Assembly: GCF_021398735.1 (NCBI RefSeq)
Contig: NZ_CP090349.1
Span: 3,047,001 to 3,111,000 of the forward strand
From: Methylobacterium oryzae
Lineage (GTDB): Bacteria; Pseudomonadota; Alphaproteobacteria; Rhizobiales; Beijerinckiaceae
Direction of reading: 5' to 3'
Length of the DNA stretch: 64,000 bases
Numbering within the stretch: the first letter of the stretch is position 1; each line of letters begins with the position of its first letter. Of the stretch, positions 42,667-50,775 are shown piece after piece. The position numbers and the translations under genes are program-made. A model generated the notes under the pieces. It ran no database searches. It was not told the origin of the DNA and saw nothing but the letters and a program-made list of their open reading frames with translations.

Positions 42667-42963
42667 CGCGATCTCCTACAGAACAACCATTTCAGCCCGT
42701 ACCGATGAGCTGAATACGCGGTCATTCCGGGCGCGAATTCCGTATCAAACAGCACATCCGGCGAGCGCGCCGGCAATCCTGCCGCCGGCTTCGATCCGGC
42801 GATCCGGGGCCCGGCGCGAGGCCCGCCCGGCCGTGGCCGACGCGCGCGGATCGGCCGCCGTCATCAATTGTCCAATACCCGATCGCCCGTCGTTTAATCC
42901 TTCGTTAACCATTCTAAACAGCTTAGTCGGATCAGAATCGCGTACACAGGGAGCAGGGGATCC

Positions 42964-43467
42964 GTGAGCGAGCTGCAGAGGCTTCTGAGCGATCCTCGGT
43001 TCCGGCCCGCAGACAAGGCCAAGCGCGGCGCCGCGTCCGAACCCGACCTCGGCAACGTCCTGCGCGCCGTCGCGTCGCTGCACGCGCGGGCCGAGTCCCC
43101 GACACCGCCGGCCGCGCCGCGGGACTGGGACGCGCTGATCCACCGGGTGCAGACCGCCGCCCGCCAAGCGCGCGTGATCGAGGCCCAGGCGCGCGAGCGG
43201 GAGGCGCGGATCGAGCAGGTGCTGGATCAGGTCCGCGAGGAGGTCCACGCCTCCAACGAGCGCGCCCGGATGGCCGAGATGCAGGCGCGCGAGGCCCAGC
43301 TGCGCGCCGAGGCGCAGGTCGTCGCCGCCGAGGAGCGCGCCAAGGCGGCCGAGGCCCGCGCCCGCGCCGCCGAGGATCGGGCCCGGCAGGCCGAGGACTG
43401 GCTGGACCGTGTCCAGCAGGCGATCCTGTCCGAGTTCTCGGACCTCACCGAGCAGGCCGCGGCATGA
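42964..43467 (+). CDS. Coiled-coil protein, first of a paralogous pair
   Basis: A 167-aa soluble protein. Residues about 50-150 are a near-continuous coiled coil dominated by Ala, Glu, Arg and Gln (QAREREARIEQVLDQVREEV). The C-terminal part reads DWLDRVQQAILSEFSDL. GTG 42964 has AGGGGA upstream. The stop overlaps the next ATG (ATGA), and that gene repeats the same layout and C-terminal motif. Function unknown; the coupling implies a hetero-oligomer. Confidence 0.75.
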   Translation: MSELQRLLSDPRFRPADKAKRGAASEPDLGNVLRAVASLHARAESPTPPAAPRDWDALIHRVQTAARQARVIEAQAREREARIEQVLDQVREEVHASNERARMAEMQAREAQLRAEAQVVAAEERAKAAEARARAAEDRARQAEDWLDRVQQAILSEFSDLTEQAAA

Positions 43468-43961
43468 GTGCCGCCCGCGCGTGGGCCGAGCCGACGGTGC
43501 CCCATCCCCTGTCCGACCCGGCCCTGCCGCGCGACGGCCACGCCGACCCGATCGACCGGGTCGTGGCGCTGTTCTCCGGCGCCGCGGCCGCATCCCCCGC
43601 GCCCGCCTCCCCGGCGGCCGAGGATGACTGGTCGACCTCCCTGACCGCCGTGCGCGGCGCCGCGGCGCGGGTCCGCGCCCTGCAGGCGAGCGCCCGCGAC
43701 TCCGTCCGGGAGGCTCAGAGTTCCGTGCGGGCGGCCGAGACGGCGCTCCGCGCGGCCGAGGAGCGGGCCCGCCACGCCGAGGCGCTCCTGCAGGCGGCGC
43801 TCGCCCGGGCCGAGCGGGCCGAGGCGCAGGCCCGCGCGTCGGACGAGCGGGCCGAACGGGCGGAGGCCCAGCGGGCCGAGGCGCGGGCGTGGCTGCGCCG
43901 GATGCACGAGTGCATGGTCAACGAGTTCGGCGCCCTGTCCGGAGCGGCGGATCAGCCCTGA
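43464..43961 (+). CDS. Coiled-coil protein, second of a paralogous pair
   Basis: A 165-aa protein with a variable Ala/Pro-rich start, a coiled coil at about 60-145 and the C-terminal motif AWLRRMHECMVNEFGAL, which lines up with DWLDRVQQAILSEFSDL of the gene before it. Translation is coupled by ATGA at 43464. No membrane segment or known domain. Alternatives are a scaffold for a polysaccharide or cell-division complex; nothing in the sequence decides. Confidence 0.75.
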   Translation: MSAARAWAEPTVPHPLSDPALPRDGHADPIDRVVALFSGAAAASPAPASPAAEDDWSTSLTAVRGAAARVRALQASARDSVREAQSSVRAAETALRAAEERARHAEALLQAALARAERAEAQARASDERAERAEAQRAEARAWLRRMHECMVNEFGALSGAADQP

Positions 43962-44186
43962 GCCGGCGCGCACCGGCCGGGATCGCGCGGACCCGCGATG
44001 CGTCGGCCTCGGCCGAGCGTCCGACGCCGCCATCACGCGCGATGGCCGCCGCGACGCGGGCCGGCCGCGCAGATTTCCCTCAGGTTCCCGCAATTACGAG
44101 CACTCGCCTTAAGTCGTCGAAAACAATTCTCAGGATATGGAATTCTGATCTCGTCGCCTCGACACCGTCCGCCTGGCAGGATCGCC

Positions 44187-44324
44187 GTGACCCTCAGCCT
44201 CGTCCTCAGCACGTCCCTTCCGCTCCTCACCGGGGCGGTGGCCCTGCTGTGGGCGGGCTTCGTCGCTCCGGAGCGGGAGGAGCGTCCGGACGTGCCCGGC
44301 GCCCGCGACCTGCGCACGTGGTGA
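44187..44324 (+). CDS. Putative 45-aa membrane protein
   Basis: A short frame from GTG 44187 with AGGAT upstream. One hydrophobic helix (residues 2-27, LVLSTSLPLLTGAVALLWAGF) and a charged tail. Size, helix and position in a cluster of small proteins make it plausible, but support is thin. Confidence 0.4.
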   Translation: MTLSLVLSTSLPLLTGAVALLWAGFVAPEREERPDVPGARDLRTW

Positions 44325-44494
44325 GCGCCGGATCCCGGTTCCGGCCGTGAGGCGCCCGCCGAACCGGCCCTCCGGAGGCGGAGAGACCCCGAGAGGCCCC
44401 GCGCCCCGTCCCGGGCCGCTTCCGGGGACGGCACCCGGCGCGCTATGACGCGCCGGACGCCCTCGCGGCGAGGGCCGGCTCACGGAGGCTTCCC

Positions 44495-45274
44495 ATGGAT
44501 CTCGGCTTGAGCGGACGCCGGGCGCTCGTCTGCGCGGCGAGCAAGGGACTGGGCAAGGGCTGCGCCCTGGCGCTCGCCCGGGAGGGCGTCGCGGTGACGA
44601 TCACGGCCCGCACCGCGGAGACGCTGGAGCGGACCGCGGACGAGATCCGCGCCGCGACGGGCGTCACCGTCACCGCCGTCGCGGGCGACATCGCCACCGA
44701 GGCCGGCCGGGCCGCCGCGCTCGCCGCCTGCCCCGAGCCCGACATCCTGGTCAACAATGCCGGCGGCCCGCCCCCCGGCGATTTCCGCGAGTGGGACCGC
44801 GACGCCTGGATCCGGGCGCTCGACGCCAACATGCTGGCGCCGATCGCGCTCATCAAGGCGACGGTCGACGGGATGATCGACCGCGGGTTCGGCCGGATCG
44901 TCAACATCACCTCCGGCGCCGTGAAGGCGCCGATCGAGCATCTCGGCCTGTCGAACGGCGCCCGCTCGGGGCTGACGGGCTTCGTGGCCGGCCTGGCGCG
45001 CAAGACCGTGCGGCACGGCGTGACGATCAACAACCTGCTGCCCGGCCCCTTCGACACCGACCGGATCCGCGGCAACGCCGCCGCGGGGGCCGCCAAGGCC
45101 GGCACCTCCGTTGAGGCGTTCCTGGAGGCGCGGGCCCGCGACAACCCCGCCGGCCGCTTCGGCCACCCCGACGAGTTCGGCGCCGCCTGCGCGTTCCTGT
45201 GCAGCCAGCAGGCGGGCTTCATCACCGGGCAGAACCTGCTGATGGATGGCGGCGCCTATCCCGGCACGTTCTGA
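44495..45274 (+). CDS. SDR family protein lacking the YxxxK motif
   Basis: A 259-aa short-chain dehydrogenase fold. The nucleotide loop is AASKGLGKG (14-22) and NNAGG is at about 86-90; Ser in NITSGAVKAP is kept. Where the catalytic Tyr-x-x-x-Lys should be, the protein reads LGLSNGARSG, with Leu and Asn in the key positions. It may bind NAD(P) without classical catalysis, or use a different mechanism. The amidase gene follows after 61 bases, so they may be co-transcribed. Confidence 0.85.
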   Translation: MDLGLSGRRALVCAASKGLGKGCALALAREGVAVTITARTAETLERTADEIRAATGVTVTAVAGDIATEAGRAAALAACPEPDILVNNAGGPPPGDFREWDRDAWIRALDANMLAPIALIKATVDGMIDRGFGRIVNITSGAVKAPIEHLGLSNGARSGLTGFVAGLARKTVRHGVTINNLLPGPFDTDRIRGNAAAGAAKAGTSVEAFLEARARDNPAGRFGHPDEFGAACAFLCSQQAGFITGQNLLMDGGAYPGTF

Positions 45275-45335
45275 CGCGGACCGGCCCGACCGGCCCTCCG
45301 CTTGCAGGGCCGGATCAGATCATGCGGTGAGGACC

Positions 45336-46619
45336 ATGAGCGTACGCGAGACCCTCGAGGCCCGGCTGGCCCGGATCGCCGCGGGGGACCCGGCGGTCTT
45401 CACCCGCCTCTACCCGGAGCAGGCCCGCGCGGCGGCGGACGCCGCCGATGCGCGCCGCCGGGACGGGATCTCCCTCGGCCCCCTCGACGGCGCGATGGTC
45501 TCGATCAAGGACCTGTTCGACGTGGCGGGCGAGACGACGCGCGCCGGCTCGGTCCTCTTGGCCGACGCGGCGCCGGCGCGGTCCGACGCCCCGGTGGTCG
45601 CCCGCCTGCGCCGCGCCGGCGCGGTGATCCTGGGCAAGACCAACATGTCCGAGTTCGCCTTCTCGGGGCTCGGCCTCAACCCGCATTACGGCACCCCCGG
45701 CAACGCCGCCGATCCGGCGCGCATCCCGGGGGGCTCGTCCTCCGGCGCCGGGGTCTCGGTGGGGCAGGGGACGAGCGACATCGCGATCGGGTCCGACACG
45801 GGCGGCTCCGTCCGGATCCCGGCCTCGCTGAACGGCGTCGTCGGCTTCAAGCCGACCGCGAGCCGCGTGCCGCTGGAGGGGGCGTTCCCGCTGTCCTACG
45901 CCCTCGATTCCCTGGGGCCGCTCGCCCGGACGGTCGCGGATTGCGCGGCCGCCGACGCCGTGATGGCGGGCGAGGAGCCCGCGCCGCTGGAGGCGCTCGC
46001 CGTCGCCGGCCTGCGCATCGGCGTGCCGCGGGGCCTGCTGTTCACCGAGACGGAGGCGCCGGTCGCCGAGGCCTTCGAGCGGGTGCTGTCCCGCCTGTCC
46101 CGGGCCGGCGCCCGGATCGCCGATCACCCGATCGACGACCACCTCGCCGCCATGGACGCGGCGCTCCCGGACGGCTCCCTCGCGGCGATCGAGGCCGCGG
46201 CGATCCACGCCGACTGGCTGGACAGCGCGGCCGGCCGCTACGACCCGCGGGTGCATCGCCGCATCGTGGCCGGCCGGAATGCGACGGCCGCGGGCTACAT
46301 CCGGACGATGCGCCGGCAGGCCGCGCTGATCGCCGCCTTCGACCGGCACCTCGCCCCGCTCGACGTGCTGGCGCTCCCGGCGACCGCCGCGACGGCGCCG
46401 CTCACCGCCCCGCTGGCGGCGGACGACGCGGCCTTCCTGGCGGCCAATCGCCTGATGCTGCGCAACACCGCCTTCGGCAACTTCTTCGATCTCACCGGCC
46501 TGTCCCTGCCGATGCCGGGCCTGCCCCGGCCGGCGGGCCTGATGCTGCTGGCCCGGCACGGACAGGACCGCCGGCTCCTGGCGATCGGGGCCGGGATCGA
46601 GGCCGCGCTGGCGGGGTGA
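45336..46619 (+). CDS. Amidase signature family enzyme
   Basis: A 427-aa amidase. The Ser-cisSer-Lys triad is visible: Lys58 (VSIKDLFDV), the cis Ser in GGSSSG (132-137) and the nucleophile Ser158 in GSDTGGSVRIP. Soluble, no signal. ATG 45336 has GTGAGGA upstream. Relatives include Asp/Glu-tRNA amidotransferase A, but no gatB/gatC is adjacent and the length is short for GatA, so a catabolic amidase is likelier. Confidence 0.9.
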   Translation: MSVRETLEARLARIAAGDPAVFTRLYPEQARAAADAADARRRDGISLGPLDGAMVSIKDLFDVAGETTRAGSVLLADAAPARSDAPVVARLRRAGAVILGKTNMSEFAFSGLGLNPHYGTPGNAADPARIPGGSSSGAGVSVGQGTSDIAIGSDTGGSVRIPASLNGVVGFKPTASRVPLEGAFPLSYALDSLGPLARTVADCAAADAVMAGEEPAPLEALAVAGLRIGVPRGLLFTETEAPVAEAFERVLSRLSRAGARIADHPIDDHLAAMDAALPDGSLAAIEAAAIHADWLDSAAGRYDPRVHRRIVAGRNATAAGYIRTMRRQAALIAAFDRHLAPLDVLALPATAATAPLTAPLAADDAAFLAANRLMLRNTAFGNFFDLTGLSLPMPGLPRPAGLMLLARHGQDRRLLAIGAGIEAALAG

Positions 46620-46643
46620 GCGCCCCGCGCGGCCCGGGCCCGC

Positions 46644-47849
46644 TCAGCGGATCTGGCGGGACAGCGCCACGCCGAGGCGCTCCGCGCCGATCTTCGGCTG
46701 GCCGCCGGCCACGAAGACGACGAGATCCTTGCCCGGATTGACGACGACCACGCTGTTGAAGCCGTCGGTCCCCCCGACCTTCAGGAAGACCGGCCGCTGG
46801 CCCGCGTCCGGGTCGCCGATCTCCTCGATCCAGGCCATGCCCTGCCGGAAGGTCTGTCCCTCCGGCTGGTAGAGCGGCGTCATCGCCTCGCGCAGCGCCC
46901 GGGTGAGCGCTGGCGGCACGGGCGCGCCGTTCACCGCCTCGTGCCCGAGCGCCGCCTCGCCGAAGGCGAGCATGTCGGTGGCGGTCGAGCGGAGCGCTCC
47001 CGCGGCGTACCACGCGAAGACCGGCCAGGGCATGACCGGCTGGCCCTCCATCCCGTAGCCCTGCGCGAGACGCGCGCGGTCGGCCGGCTTCACGGTGACC
47101 GCCGTGCTGGTCATCCCGAGCGGCCCGGTGATCCGCTCGTGCACGAGGCTCTCCCACGGCGCGCCGAGACGTTCGGAGAGAACGTAGCCGAGCAGGCCGA
47201 TGCCGGCATTCGAGTACCGGTAGGGGGCGGGCAGGGCGCAGCCGCCCGCCTCGGATCCCTCCGGGCTCCAGCGCGACACCCAGGCCAGGAACGCTTCCGG
47301 CGGGTAGGTCCGGACGCTGCGCTCCGCCAGGGCACGCGGCAGGTCGCCCGGCAGCGTCGGCATCCCCGAGGTGAAGTCGGCGAGCTGCAGCGGCGTGATC
47401 TGGGCCGTGCAGGGCCGGAGCCGCAGGTTCGGCAACAGCTCCTGCAGCGGCGTGTCGGGACGCAGGCGGCCCGCATCGACGGCCTCGGCGAACAGTGCGG
47501 TCGTGAACACCTTGGTGATCGAGCCGATCTCCACGATCGTGTCGGACCGGTAGGGCGCGCCGCCGGCCCCGTTGAACCCGAAGTAGCTGCGCCGCCCCCG
47601 GTGGCTCACGCCCACGATCAGGCCCGGGATCGCCCCGCGCGCGACCCAGGCGCCGGCCAAGCGCTCGACGACCGGCCGCAGCGCGTCCACCTCCGCGCCG
47701 GCCGCGAGGTCGGCCGGGCGCCCGGCCCCCTCACCGAAGCCGTCCTGCGCGCCGCCGGGACCGGCGGCGAGCGCGAGGACGAGGGCGGCGAGGCCGGCCG
47801 TCACGATGGGTCGAGACCGTCCGCCGGCCCGACGATCCGTGCTGTTCAT
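46644..47849 (-). CDS. Exported serine hydrolase of the class C beta-lactamase family
   Basis: A 401-aa periplasmic protein with a signal peptide (1-34, after GGAQ). The penicillin-binding fold is shown by Ser110-x-x-Lys113 (SITK), YSN in YRYSNAGIGLLG and GGTDGF near the C-terminus in place of KTG. It could be an AmpC-type beta-lactamase, a DD-peptidase or an esterase; the KTG variant argues for the esterase/D-aminopeptidase side. Single gene. Confidence 0.85.
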   Translation of the reverse strand: MNSTDRRAGGRSRPIVTAGLAALVLALAAGPGGAQDGFGEGAGRPADLAAGAEVDALRPVVERLAGAWVARGAIPGLIVGVSHRGRRSYFGFNGAGGAPYRSDTIVEIGSITKVFTTALFAEAVDAGRLRPDTPLQELLPNLRLRPCTAQITPLQLADFTSGMPTLPGDLPRALAERSVRTYPPEAFLAWVSRWSPEGSEAGGCALPAPYRYSNAGIGLLGYVLSERLGAPWESLVHERITGPLGMTSTAVTVKPADRARLAQGYGMEGQPVMPWPVFAWYAAGALRSTATDMLAFGEAALGHEAVNGAPVPPALTRALREAMTPLYQPEGQTFRQGMAWIEEIGDPDAGQRPVFLKVGGTDGFNSVVVVNPGKDLVVFVAGGQPKIGAERLGVALSRQIR

Positions 47850-47975
47850 GGTCCTCCTCCCGATCCGTCACCGGCGCGCCGGGTGCGTCAGATTGGAACG
47901 GATGCATTGACGAACACTGAATACAGAACGGAAATCGCGCGGCTCATAAATGATGATGCGTAGTTGATACAGGTA

Positions 47976-48004
47976 TTGACTGAGTGCGGGCCATTGACAT
48001 TAAT
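47976..48004 (+). promoter_or_regulatory. Housekeeping promoter of the repeat-rich secreted protein
   Basis: TTGACT (47976-47981), 17-base spacer and ATTAAT (47999-48004) in an AT-rich stretch, 70 bases before the GTG start at 48074. Spacing and hexamers fit a sigma-70-type promoter. Confidence 0.55.
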
Positions 48005-48073
48005 CTTGGCTCGCAAGCAGCATGATGCACGATCCGGACGCGGACAGCGTGCCGGTCGCGGGAGGATCACGCC

Positions 48074-48433
48074 GTGCATTTCATGCGGATGATGGGGCTC
48101 GTGGCCCTTGTGTTGAGCGGCCTGGGCCTGGCGGGCCCGGCGTCGGCGGCCCCGCTCTCACCGGCGCCGCTGGCCGGCGACGCGAGCGGGCTGACCCGGG
48201 TCGGCTACTGGTGCGGGCCCGGATTCCACCTCAACCCGTGGGGCCGGTGCGTCCCGAACGCCCGCCGGTTCTACGGCCCGGGCCCGGCCTTCTACGGAGC
48301 CCGCTACTACGGAGGCCGGCGCTTCTACCGGACCTACAACTATCGCTGGCACCGCAATTACCGCTGGCATCGCAACTATCGCTGGCACCGCAACTATCAT
48401 TGGCATCGCAGCTACCACTGGCGTCGCCGCTGA
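48074..48433 (+). CDS. Secreted GCG_CRPN-type repeat protein
   Basis: A 119-aa exported protein (signal peptide 1-26, after ASAA). A short Cys-bearing motif CGPGFHLNPWGRCVPN resembles the GCG_CRPN prefix domain. It is followed by a Tyr/Gly/Arg stretch and then five near-perfect WHRNYR-type hexapeptide repeats at the C-terminus. Such basic, aromatic tails may bind surfaces or nucleic acids. GTG 48074 follows GGAGG at good spacing. Function unknown. Confidence 0.78.
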   Translation: MHFMRMMGLVALVLSGLGLAGPASAAPLSPAPLAGDASGLTRVGYWCGPGFHLNPWGRCVPNARRFYGPGPAFYGARYYGGRRFYRTYNYRWHRNYRWHRNYRWHRNYHWHRSYHWRRR

Positions 48434-48557
48434 CGAACGCGCCGGCGGCGCTCCTGACGGTCTCGCCCGGAGCGCCGCCGGCCCCACATACCGCTTCCCA
48501 GATCCGCGGCCGGCCGGACAGCGGCCGCCGCGGCGCCGTATTCGGAGACCTGTGACG

Positions 48558-48812
48558 ATGCGCCTCCCGCTGATTGCCTTCGCGACCGCGATTGCCCTGA
48601 CCACGGGGGCGGCGGCGCAATCCGTGCCGGAGCCACCCATCCAGAGCCCGCAGGACGCCGCCTGCCGCGAGCAGGCGCGGGCCCAGATCTTCAGCTACCC
48701 CAACCCGAACAACCTCAGCCTCTACGACCTCGGTTCGCAGATCTGGCACCTGTGCATGGCGTCCTATCACGGCCGCGGCCCCAACCCCGGCCGCACGGAG
48801 CAGCGCTTCTAG
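48558..48812 (+). CDS. Small secreted hypothetical protein
   Basis: An 84-aa protein with a Sec signal (cleavage after GAAAQ near residue 21). The mature part has two cysteines and aromatic residues (ACREQARAQIFSYPNPNN, DLGSQIWHLCMAS). GGAG lies 10 bases before the ATG; a GTG at 48552 is possible. No family recognised. Confidence 0.7.
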   Translation: MRLPLIAFATAIALTTGAAAQSVPEPPIQSPQDAACREQARAQIFSYPNPNNLSLYDLGSQIWHLCMASYHGRGPNPGRTEQRF

Positions 48813-48903
48813 GCAGCGCTTCCAGGCAGCGCTTCCAGGACGGCCCCGGGCCGCGGTCGCGGCCGCCGGGACGGCCCCTCGAGACAGCTCAGCGGAACCG
48901 ATC

Positions 48904-49506
48904 ATGACGAGCAAGCTCCGCGGCACCGGGCAGCACGGCCACGCACCGCCCGTCGCGCCCGATGCGGGCCGGCGCGCGTTCCTCGGGGCCGCGGCGCTCG
49001 GCGTGGCGCTGTCGACGGGCGCGCGCCCCGCGTCGGCGACCACCGCCGCGCCGGCCACGGCCGCGGACGAGACCTTCATGCGGGCGGCCATCGCCGAGGC
49101 GCGCCGCGCCGACTTCCCGTTCGGCGCCGTCATCGTCGCGGAGGGCGAGATCCGCGCCCGGGGCCTGAATCTCGGGAAGCAGCAGCGCGATCCCACGGCG
49201 CACGGCGAGATGGTGGCGATCCGCCGCTTCCTCGCGGAGCACGGGCCGGAGGCGCTGCGGGGGACGACCCTCTACACGTCCGGCGAACCCTGCGCGATGT
49301 GCATGGGCGCGATCGTCTGGTGCGGGATCTCGCGCGTCGTCTTCGCCGCCTCGCTGCAGCAGCTCGCCACGAAGATCGACCAGATCATGATCACCTGCAC
49401 GGAGGTCGCGGACCGGTCGCCGTTCCGCCCGATCGCGATCACGGGCGGCGTCCTGGCGGAGGAGGCGCTCGCGCTCTTTCCGCCCGGCGACCGCCCGTCC
49501 AAGTAA
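48904..49506 (+). CDS. Exported nucleoside/guanine deaminase-like protein
   Basis: A 200-aa member of the CMP/dCMP-type zinc deaminase fold. The zinc/proton site is His100 with Glu102 (PTAHGEMVA) and Cys130/Cys133 (GEPCAMC). Unusually it begins with a twin-arginine signal (AGRRAFLGAAALGVAL, Arg23-Arg24), so it should act in the periplasm. Cytosolic tRNA adenosine deaminases and guanine deaminases lack this. The natural substrate is unknown. Confidence 0.85.
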   Translation: MTSKLRGTGQHGHAPPVAPDAGRRAFLGAAALGVALSTGARPASATTAAPATAADETFMRAAIAEARRADFPFGAVIVAEGEIRARGLNLGKQQRDPTAHGEMVAIRRFLAEHGPEALRGTTLYTSGEPCAMCMGAIVWCGISRVVFAASLQQLATKIDQIMITCTEVADRSPFRPIAITGGVLAEEALALFPPGDRPSK

Positions 49507-49540
49507 GGGACTGGAAGACGGCTCGGGCGACCGCCCGCGC

Positions 49541-49613
49541 GGCCCGGCAATCCGGTGGGACGCGGCCGTCGCTCCCCCGGAGGTCCCGCCGCATCCCACC
49601 GGATTGCCGGGCC
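49541..49613. repeat. Large intergenic palindrome
   Basis: Arms 49541-49566 and 49588-49613 are reverse complements over 26 bases with one mismatch; the loop is 21 bases. The core reads GGCAATCCGGTGGGA. It lies between the deaminase and the aldolase gene and may act as a terminator or be a mobile palindrome unlike copies A-C. Confidence 0.6.
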
Positions 49614-49752
49614 GCCCGCCCTGGTGCACCCTGCCGGCGATTCCCGGACCTCGCCCCGAGCCCCCGCCTCGGGCGCCCGGGGATCGCGGGACCGCCTGCG
49701 CCGGGCGGCGATCCCGGAGGGCCGACAGGGCCGACCGGCAGGGAGCCGTCGC

Positions 49753-50556
49753 ATGAGCGCAGCCACACCGTCGACCGTCGCGGACCGGGATACGGACCCC
49801 GCCGATCGCGCCGCGATCCGCGCGATGCGCGTCGACCTCGCGGCCGCCTACCGGCTGATCCATCGGCTGGGCCTCGACGACAGCATCTACACCCACATCT
49901 CGGCGCGGCTGCCGGGCGCCGGGCACCGGTTCCTGATCAACCCCTACGGGATGCGCTTCGAGGAGGTGTCGCCGGAGAACCTCGTCACCGTCGACATCGA
50001 CGGGAAGGTGCTCGAGGATCCGATGGGGCTCGGCATCAACCCGGCCGGGTTCACGATCCACAGCGCCATCCACGCCGCGCGCCACGACGCGATCTGCGTG
50101 CTGCACACCCACACGGTCGCGGGCGTGGCGGTCTCCTGCCAGGAGGAGGGGCTCCTGCCCCTGAACCAGTGGTCGATGCAGTTCACGGGGCGCGTCGCCT
50201 ACCACGCCTACGAGGGCATCGCCCTCGACCTCGACGAGCGGGAGCGGCTGGTGGCCGATCTCGGCGACAAGCCCGTGATGGTGCTGCGCAATCACGGCCT
50301 GCTGACCTGCGGCCGCACGGTCGGCGAGGCGTTCCGGCTGATGCACAACATGGAGCGCTCGTGCCGGGCGCAGCTGGCGATCCAGGCGGCGGGCGCGCCG
50401 GTGATCCGGCCCTCCTCCGCCGTCGCCACCAAGACCGCCGGGCAGTACGCCGCCGGCTACGACCGCGTCGTGGTCCAGGGGGCGCCCGACAACGAGTGGG
50501 CGGCGTTCAAGCGGATGCTGGCGCGGACGGATCCGGATTTCTTCGCGAACGGCTGA
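49753..50556 (+). CDS. Class II aldolase/adducin family protein
   Basis: A 267-aa soluble protein. Zinc-binding His118 and His120 (VLHTHTVAG) with a third His in VAYHAYEG or LRNHGLL mark the family. The catalytic Glu/Ser region is replaced by AGFTIHSAIH, as in adducin-like members, so sugar-phosphate cleavage is not assured. ATG 49753 has AGGGA upstream. Lone gene. Confidence 0.85.
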   Translation: MSAATPSTVADRDTDPADRAAIRAMRVDLAAAYRLIHRLGLDDSIYTHISARLPGAGHRFLINPYGMRFEEVSPENLVTVDIDGKVLEDPMGLGINPAGFTIHSAIHAARHDAICVLHTHTVAGVAVSCQEEGLLPLNQWSMQFTGRVAYHAYEGIALDLDERERLVADLGDKPVMVLRNHGLLTCGRTVGEAFRLMHNMERSCRAQLAIQAAGAPVIRPSSAVATKTAGQYAAGYDRVVVQGAPDNEWAAFKRMLARTDPDFFANG

Positions 50557-50606
50557 GGGCGGCACGGCCGCCGGCTGAGCCGTTCGGTCGATGCGCCGCT
50601 CTCCGT

Positions 50607-50693
50607 CATCGCGAGCGCGGCGAAGCGACCCAGGGCAGCGCGACGTCCGACCTCGTCACGCCGACCGGACTGCTTCGCTCCACCCGCAACGAC
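50607..50693. repeat. Palindromic repeat element, copy C (REP-like)
   Basis: Left arm GCGAGCGCGGCGAAGCGACC (50611-50630), right arm containing GACTGCTTCGCTCCACCCGC (50668-50687). It shares the CGAAGC core and GACCCAGG edge with copy B and the GCGAGCGC edge with copy A. It is more diverged than copy A. Confidence 0.6.
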
Positions 50694-50775
50694 GGCGGTG
50701 CCGCGATCGGCGACGGCGTGAGACGTCGAGCGGGCGTCTCCCGCTCAGCAGGAGCGAGACGCCGCAGCACGGGCC

